Shown: piece by piece, positions 6,535 through 10,628 of the stretch
How the letters are laid out: the number at the start of each line of letters is the position of its first letter
Numbering within the stretch: the first letter of the stretch is position 1
DNA from: Pseudomonadota bacterium
Lineage (GTDB): Bacteria > Pseudomonadota > Alphaproteobacteria > Azospirillales > Azospirillaceae
DNA: 10,628 nt
Assembly (NCBI GenBank): GCA_023412175.1
Contig: JAEYOB010000043.1
Location: 1-10,628, forward strand
Reading direction: 5' to 3'
The notes under the pieces: model-generated
The model's input: only the letters and a program-made list of their open reading frames with translations
Told to the model about the DNA's origin: nothing
The model's database searches: none
Made by a program: the position numbers and the translations under genes

Positions 6535-7467
6535 ATGACGACCATGCAAGACCAGGTCACCGTCGTGATCCCGACCCGCAACAGGCCGGATCTGGTGACG
6601 CGTGCCGTGCAAAGCGCGCTGGCGCAGACGTATCAGCATTTCGAGGTGATCGTGGTGGTGGACGGCCCCGACCCGAGCACGGTCGCGGCGCTGGACACGC
6701 TTGCCGACCCCCGCCTGACGGTGATCGCGCTGGAGAACAACATCGGCGCCGCCAACGCCCGCAACCTGGGCGTCGAGCGCGCCCGCGGCTCGTGGATCGC
6801 CTTCCTCGACGACGACGACCACTGGATGCCGCGCAAGGTCGAGGTACAGATGGCGGCACGCCCCGCCGGCCTGCGCTACCCGGTGATGAGCTGTCGTTGC
6901 GAGGTGGTGACGGCGCGCGGCACCTTCGTTTGGCCGCGCCGGCTGGCGGGGCCGAAGGACGCCATCGGCGACTACCTGTTCGTGCGCCGGGGCCTGTTCA
7001 AGGGCGAGACCTTCGCCCCCACCACCACGCTGCTGGCCCCGCGCGAACTGCTGCTGAAGCACCCGATCCCGGTATCGCGGTTCGACGACTGGGAATGGCT
7101 GATCGGCTGCGGCCAGATCGAGGGGTGCGCGCTGATCACCGTGCCGGAGGCGCTGGCCGTCCATTACACGGAGAACAACCGCATCACCCTCTCGACCTGC
7201 CACAACATCGACGATGCGCTGGGCTGGGCGCAGTCCATGAAGCCGCTGCTCTCCCCGCGCGCCTACGCCAGCCTGCTGCTGCAGGCCACCGGCGGCGAAC
7301 CCGCCGCCCGCACCGGCCAGGTGCGCTGGCGCATCCTGGCGCAGGCGCTGCGCGGCGGCGCACCGACGCCGATGGCGCTGGCCACCTTCACCATGCACTC
7401 GCTATTCCCGGTTTCAATGCGGCGGCGGCTGCGCCAGGCGCTGTTCTCCGCCCATGGGGCCGCTTGA
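6535..7467 (+). CDS. Family 2 glycosyltransferase (GT-A fold)
   Basis: This is a 310-residue cytoplasmic or membrane-peripheral transferase, expected to add one sugar from a nucleotide-sugar donor to the growing lipid-linked repeat unit. The N-terminal nucleotide-binding half has VTVVIPTRNRPDLVTRAV (8-25), VVVDGPDP (40-47), NNIGAANARNLGVERARG (68-85) and the metal-binding stretch FLDDDDHW (90-97), all classic for family 2. FDDWEWL (183-189) is probably in the acceptor region. There are no clear membrane helices. The ATG at 6535 has GAAGG 6 bases upstream; a second in-frame ATG lies three codons later. It follows the polymerase by 48 bases and precedes the next glycosyltransferase by 17, so the three are probably cotranscribed. 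Donor and linkage cannot be predicted. Confidence 0.92.
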   Translation: MTTMQDQVTVVIPTRNRPDLVTRAVQSALAQTYQHFEVIVVVDGPDPSTVAALDTLADPRLTVIALENNIGAANARNLGVERARGSWIAFLDDDDHWMPRKVEVQMAARPAGLRYPVMSCRCEVVTARGTFVWPRRLAGPKDAIGDYLFVRRGLFKGETFAPTTTLLAPRELLLKHPIPVSRFDDWEWLIGCGQIEGCALITVPEALAVHYTENNRITLSTCHNIDDALGWAQSMKPLLSPRAYASLLLQATGGEPAARTGQVRWRILAQALRGGAPTPMALATFTMHSLFPVSMRRRLRQALFSAHGAA

Positions 7468-7484
7468 AAAGGAAAATTTCGGGC

Positions 7485-8693
7485 ATGAACCGCAAGCGAA
7501 CCTGCGTCGCCTTCGCGACGCCCGGCGCCTTGGACGGTGGCGGCATCGGCCGCATGACCGACTATATCGTCGACCAGCTCGGCCGGCGCGGCCGGCGGAC
7601 CGGCAGCGGCCCGGACACCGTGGTGCTCGACACCCGCGGCCGCGGCAGCGTGTTCCTGTCGCCGCTCTACCTCGGAGCGACGCTCGGCCGGCTGGCGCGG
7701 CTGCTGGCGCGCCGGGAGGTCGACGCCGTCCACATCAACGTCTCGGAACGCGCCAGCTTCCTCCGCAAGGCGGCGGTGCAGGCCACCGCCGGCCTGTTCG
7801 GGACACCGACCGTGGTGCACCTGCACGGCGCCTCCTTCGTCGAGTTCTTCCGCGGCGGCCTGTTCGCCCGCGCCATCTCGCGCTGGCTGTTCCGCCGCTG
7901 CGGGCGGGCGATCGTGCTCGGCCACGGCTGGCGCGACTTCCTGGTGCAGGAGGTCGGCATCGACCCCGGCAAGGTGGACGTGCTGTACAACGCCGTGCCG
8001 GACTTCGCCGGACCCGGCACCGGGCGGGAGCCGCCGCAGGCCGGGCGGCCGGTGTCGCTGCTGGTGCTGGCGCACCTCAGCGAACGCAAGGGCATCGGCA
8101 CGCTGTTGCACGCCTGCCGGATCCTCAGGGACCGCGGTTTCCCGTTCCGCCTGACGCTGGGCGGCAACGGCGACGTGGACGGCTACCGCCGCATGGCCGC
8201 GGAGCTGGGCATCGGCGACGCGTGCGAGTTCCTCGGCTGGGTGTCGCGCGAACAGGCGCACGAGCTGATCCGGTCGCACGAGGCCCTGCTGCTGCCCTCG
8301 ACGCACGAGGGTCTGCCCATGGTCATCCTGGAGGCGCTGTGCGCGCGCCTGCCGGTGATCACCACCCCGGTCGGCTCGATCCCCGAGGTGCTGGAACAGC
8401 GCGCAACGGCCCTCATGGTTCCGGTGGGCGACCGCACCGCGCTGGCCGACGCGGTCCAGGAGCTGGCCGCCGATCCGGCGCTGTACCGCACGCTGAGCGA
8501 GGGCGGCCGCCGCCTGTTCGAAGAACGGTTCAACATCGAGGGGTACTGCGAACGCCTGTGCGCGGTGTACGACGCGCTGCATTGCCCCGGTCCGCGCCGC
8601 TGGCGGCGGGTTCCCGACACCGAGCCCGCGCCGGTTCTGGCGGAAAGTCGCCCTCCGGCGGAGGCCACGCTGCCCCGTATGGGACGGCGATAG
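7485..8693 (+). CDS. Family 4 glycosyltransferase (GT-B fold), first of two related copies
   Basis: This is a 402-residue GT-B retaining transferase for the repeat unit. The N-terminal domain has the glycine loop GGGIGRM (18-24), HINVSERASFLRK (83-95) and VVHLHGASF (110-118). The C-terminal domain has LAHLSERKG (195-203), LGGNGD (225-230), FLGWVS (249-254) and the nucleotide-sugar signature HEGLPMVILEA (274-284), with the E-x7-E glutamates at 275 and 283. PVGSIPEV (295-302) completes the family 4 pattern. AAGGA lies 11 bases before the ATG, a rather long spacing; no other nearby in-frame start looks better. It begins 17 bases after the family 2 gene, so coupling is likely. The last 36 or so residues are Pro/Arg-rich and lie beyond the conserved fold. 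Sequence and motif order closely parallel the gene at 8999. The sugar donor is unknown. Confidence 0.92.
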   Translation: MNRKRTCVAFATPGALDGGGIGRMTDYIVDQLGRRGRRTGSGPDTVVLDTRGRGSVFLSPLYLGATLGRLARLLARREVDAVHINVSERASFLRKAAVQATAGLFGTPTVVHLHGASFVEFFRGGLFARAISRWLFRRCGRAIVLGHGWRDFLVQEVGIDPGKVDVLYNAVPDFAGPGTGREPPQAGRPVSLLVLAHLSERKGIGTLLHACRILRDRGFPFRLTLGGNGDVDGYRRMAAELGIGDACEFLGWVSREQAHELIRSHEALLLPSTHEGLPMVILEALCARLPVITTPVGSIPEVLEQRATALMVPVGDRTALADAVQELAADPALYRTLSEGGRRLFEERFNIEGYCERLCAVYDALHCPGPRRWRRVPDTEPAPVLAESRPPAEATLPRMGRR

Positions 8694-8998
8694 GCCGCTC
8701 GGATGAACGCCAAGTCGAACGTATGAAAACCTGTGTAACTCCATAGCGACATTGCTGGCCGGCTGTGGCCTGCATAAGCTTTGGAAGATTTCTCTGCACA
8801 ATATTCGAGCATTTCTGGAATGAAATACTTCCGGTCATACGCCGGTCGTAGTGCCGAGCAAGAGCAGAGAAGGCAGGAGCGGGAATCGACTTGGCCGATA
8901 GGGGCAATGCGAGAGGGAATCGGATATCCCGACCGCGACGCGAATGCCATCTGTGGTGGTGTTCGCGGATGCAGACGGTCAGATGACCAGGAGTGGAT
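8694..8998. other. Gap of about 305 bases between the two family 4 genes, no convincing gene
   Basis: By eye this stretch is less GC-rich than the genes on either side. A 73-codon frame (TTG 8781 to stop 9002) overlaps the next gene's ATG as ATGA, but it uses rare codons (AGA, AGG, ATA), lacks a ribosome-binding site and resembles nothing known, so I do not call it. Visible structure includes an imperfect inverted repeat (8783-8792 with 8822-8832), two copies of CCGGTC at 8831 and 8842, and the palindrome GGATATCC (8922-8929). A promoter for the downstream genes is plausible, but no good -35/-10 pair was found. Confidence 0.5.
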
Positions 8999-10147
8999 AT
9001 GATCTACATCGTCACCCCCGGTGGCACCCGCGAAAAGGGCGGGATGGGGCGGATCGTCGACAACTTCACCACTGATCTTCGGGAAAACCGGCCCGACGTC
9101 CGCTTCGAGGTGGTGGACTCCTACGGACCGGGCAGGTTCCACCTGATGCCCTTCTATTTCCTGGCGGCAACCCTGCGGTTGGCGTTCTGCTTCCTGGCCG
9201 GGCGGGGCAACCTCCTCCACATCCACATGGCCGAGCACGGCAGCGTGGTGCGCAAGGGAATCATCGTCCTTCTGGCGGCGCTGTTCCGCGTGCCGGTGGT
9301 GCTGCACCTGCACGGCGGCCGTTTCCCCGATCAGGTGCGCAACGCCGGCCCGTTCACCCGCTGGGCGATCCGCCGCATGGTGGCGCTGTGCAGCGAGACC
9401 GTGGTGCTGGGCGATTTCTGGCGCCGCTTCATGATCGAGGAGTTCGGGTCGGAAGCGCGCCGCGTGACCGTGCTGCACAACGCCGTGCCCGGCCCGCAGG
9501 CGACCCCGCTGCGCCCGGCCGACCGCCCGGTGCGCATCCTGTTCCTCGGCCGTCTCATCCGGCTCAAGGGCATCCATGTCCTGCTGGAGGCGCTGGCCGC
9601 CCAGGAGTGCCGCAACCGCGCCTGGGAGCTGGTGATCGCCGGCGACGGCGACCTCGACACCTACCGCCGGCAGGTCGAGACGCTGGGCCTCGCGGACCGC
9701 GTCACCTTCACCGGCTGGCTGGACCAGGACGGCTGCCGCCGCCAGCTCCTGCAGGCCGACGTGCTGGTGCAGCCGTCCATGTTCGAGGGCCTGCCCATGG
9801 CGGTGCTGGAGGCGATGGCGCACGGGCTGTCGATCATCGCCACGCCGGTCGGCTCGGTCGGCGACGCCATCGAGCACGAGACCACCGGCCTGCTGGTTCC
9901 GCCGGGCGAGGTGCAGCCGCTGACCGATGCGCTGGTGCGCGTCCTCGACGACGCCGACCTGCGCCGCCGCCTGGGCACCGGGGCACGCCGGAAGTTCGAG
10001 AGCTGCTTCGACATCGCCGTCTACCGCGAGCGCCTGCTCGACATCTACCGCCGCAACGCCCGCCACTGGCGCGTCGAGCCGGCCATCGTGCCCGCCACGC
10101 CCCCGGACGAGGCGTCGATCGGCGCACGCAGCGCGCGATCCGGCTGA
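8999..10147 (+). CDS. Family 4 glycosyltransferase (GT-B fold), second of two related copies
   Basis: This 382-residue GT-B transferase parallels its neighbour at 7485. Numbered from the ATG at 8999, it has VTPGGTREKGGMGRIVDN (5-22), HIHMAEHGSVVRK (74-86) and VVLHLHGGRF (100-109). Further on come LFLGRLIRLKGIHVLLEA (181-198), IAGDGDLD (213-220), FTGWLDQ (237-243) and FEGLPMAVLEAMA (262-274), with the E-x7-E glutamates at 263 and 271. ATPVGSVGDAI (281-291) closes the family pattern. The ATG is chosen because AGGAG (8989-8993) lies 5 bases upstream; the in-frame GTG at 8993 overlaps that site. Unlike the tightly packed genes before it, it follows a gap of about 305 bases and may have its own promoter. 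It should add another sugar to the repeat unit, with unknown specificity. Confidence 0.93.
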   Translation: MIYIVTPGGTREKGGMGRIVDNFTTDLRENRPDVRFEVVDSYGPGRFHLMPFYFLAATLRLAFCFLAGRGNLLHIHMAEHGSVVRKGIIVLLAALFRVPVVLHLHGGRFPDQVRNAGPFTRWAIRRMVALCSETVVLGDFWRRFMIEEFGSEARRVTVLHNAVPGPQATPLRPADRPVRILFLGRLIRLKGIHVLLEALAAQECRNRAWELVIAGDGDLDTYRRQVETLGLADRVTFTGWLDQDGCRRQLLQADVLVQPSMFEGLPMAVLEAMAHGLSIIATPVGSVGDAIEHETTGLLVPPGEVQPLTDALVRVLDDADLRRRLGTGARRKFESCFDIAVYRERLLDIYRRNARHWRVEPAIVPATPPDEASIGARSARSG

Positions 10148-10152
10148 TGCCG

Positions 10153-10222
10153 GCAGGCTGAGGTTGGCCTGCAGACCAGTCCAACCGAGACCAAGGCCCC
10201 CCTCCCCTCGCGGGAGGGGGGC
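10153..10222 (+). terminator. Hairpins ending with a strong GC-rich stem (possible terminator or attenuator)
   Basis: GCCCCCCTCCC (10196-10206) and GGGAGGGGGGC (10212-10222) form a perfect 11-pair stem with loop CTCGC. No T-run follows, so efficient intrinsic termination is doubtful. Upstream, GCAGGC/GCCTGC (10153-10158 with 10167-10172) and GGTTGG/CCAACC (10162-10167 with 10181-10186) overlap and could not both form. The block sits between the second family 4 gene and the deacetylase. Confidence 0.5.
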
Positions 10223-10258
10223 TCACCCGTAACGCTCCGTTCTGGAGGACAGAATTCT

Positions 10259-10628
10259 ATGAAGGAAGCCTTTGGCGCCCTGGTGCGCTGGTCGGGTCTC
10301 GACACGGCGCTGCGCGTCCTCTGCGCGCGCCGGCGGGTCACCATCGTCGTCTATCACGACCCCGACCCGGCGGTCCTGCGCAAGCATCTGACCTGGTACG
10401 CGAAGCGCTACACCTTCACCACGCTGGACGCCGTCGCCGACGCCATGGAGAGCGGCCGCTGGGACAGCCTGCCGCGCTACCCGCTGGTGGTCACGCTCGA
10501 CGACGGACACCTCGGTAACGCCAAGCTCGAGCCTTTGTTCCGCGAGTTCGGCATACGCCCGACCATGTACCTGTGCAGCCGCATCGTCGGCACCGCCCGC
10601 CCCTACTGGTGGAAGACCGTCGCCGCCG
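10259..10628 (+). CDS. Polysaccharide deacetylase (NodB-homology family), 5' part only
   Basis: The first 123 residues are present and the gene runs off the window. VTIVVYHDPDPAVLRKHL (27-44) is the usual YH-containing opening strand of this family. It is followed by LTWYAKRYTFTTLDAVADAM and then VVTLDDGHLGNAKLEPLF (77-94), the first NodB catalytic motif, in which Asp81-Asp82 supply the base and a metal ligand. The motif reads TLDDG, not the commoner TFDDG. The His-x3-His metal motif would lie beyond the window edge. No signal peptide is evident, so it may act on cytoplasmic intermediates or its location is unclear. GGAGG (10244-10248) lies 10 bases before the ATG. In this context it would remove N- or O-acetyl groups from the polymer or its precursor. 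The catalytic status of the full protein cannot be judged here. Confidence 0.85.
   Translation, partial: MKEAFGALVRWSGLDTALRVLCARRRVTIVVYHDPDPAVLRKHLTWYAKRYTFTTLDAVADAMESGRWDSLPRYPLVVTLDDGHLGNAKLEPLFREFGIRPTMYLCSRIVGTARPYWWKTVAA

Noticed and set aside
5380..7398. Long minus-strand frame opposite the polymerase and family 2 gene
   Set aside because: It spans two well-supported genes on the other strand and is His/Gln/Arg-rich with no domain.
5166..7484. A very long rightward open frame continuous with the family 4 gene at 7485
   Set aside because: Upstream of 7485 the translation is Arg/Ala/Gly/Pro-rich and motif-free while another frame encodes the polymerase and family 2 enzyme. It is an open shadow frame caused by high GC content, not a fusion protein.
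8781..8798. TTGGAAG...TGCA, resembling a sigma-54 promoter
   Set aside because: The GG-to-GC spacing is 11, not 10, and the flanking bases match poorly.
8781..9002. 73-codon frame in the gap, overlapping the next gene's ATG as ATGA
   Set aside because: It has a TTG start, no ribosome-binding site, codons rare in the neighbours (AGA, AGG, ATA) and no similarity I can recognise.
8183..10066. Long minus-strand frame opposite the family 4 genes
   Set aside because: It is antisense to conserved catalytic motifs and shows abrupt composition changes where it crosses the gap, as expected for chance.
1..10628. Search for CRISPR arrays, tRNA or rRNA genes, insertion-sequence ends and phage genes
   Set aside because: No regularly spaced repeats, cloverleaf-like elements, terminal inverted repeats with a transposase, or phage-type proteins were seen.

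Overview
The window looks like part of an exopolysaccharide or capsule locus of a GC-rich Gram-negative bacterium. The very GC-rich third codon positions, the ExoQ-like polymerase and the WbaP-type priming enzyme suggest an alphaproteobacterium, perhaps an Azospirillum-like member of the Rhodospirillales. The taxon is a low-confidence inference because no rRNA or housekeeping marker is present.

Layout: two genes run leftward, a Wzx-type flippase (1218-2699) followed by a membrane acyltransferase (5-1192). A gene-poor divergent region of about 865 bases (2700-3564) separates them from a rightward series. That series holds a WbaP-type priming glycosyl-1-phosphate transferase (3565-5010), an ExoQ/Wzy-like polymerase (5212-6486), a family 2 glycosyltransferase (6535-7467), two related family 4 glycosyltransferases (7485-8693 and 8999-10147), and the start of a NodB-type polysaccharide deacetylase (10259 onward, cut by the window edge). 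Gaps of about 200, 305 and 111 bases interrupt the rightward series. The first and last hold strong GC-rich hairpins, and the middle one is less GC-rich and has no convincing gene.

Proposed pathway: the priming enzyme loads a hexose-1-phosphate onto undecaprenyl phosphate on the cytoplasmic face. The three glycosyltransferases extend it. The acyltransferase and deacetylase decorate the repeat unit. The flippase moves it across the inner membrane, and the polymerase joins units in the periplasm. This is the classic Wzx/Wzy-dependent route. The chain-length and export partners (Wzz/Wzc and Wza types) are not in the window and would be expected nearby. The sugars cannot be deduced from sequence alone.

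No rRNA, tRNA, CRISPR array, insertion sequence or phage gene was seen. The main open questions are the structured divergent region, the tandem family 4 enzymes, and the hairpins that may split the rightward series into separately expressed parts.
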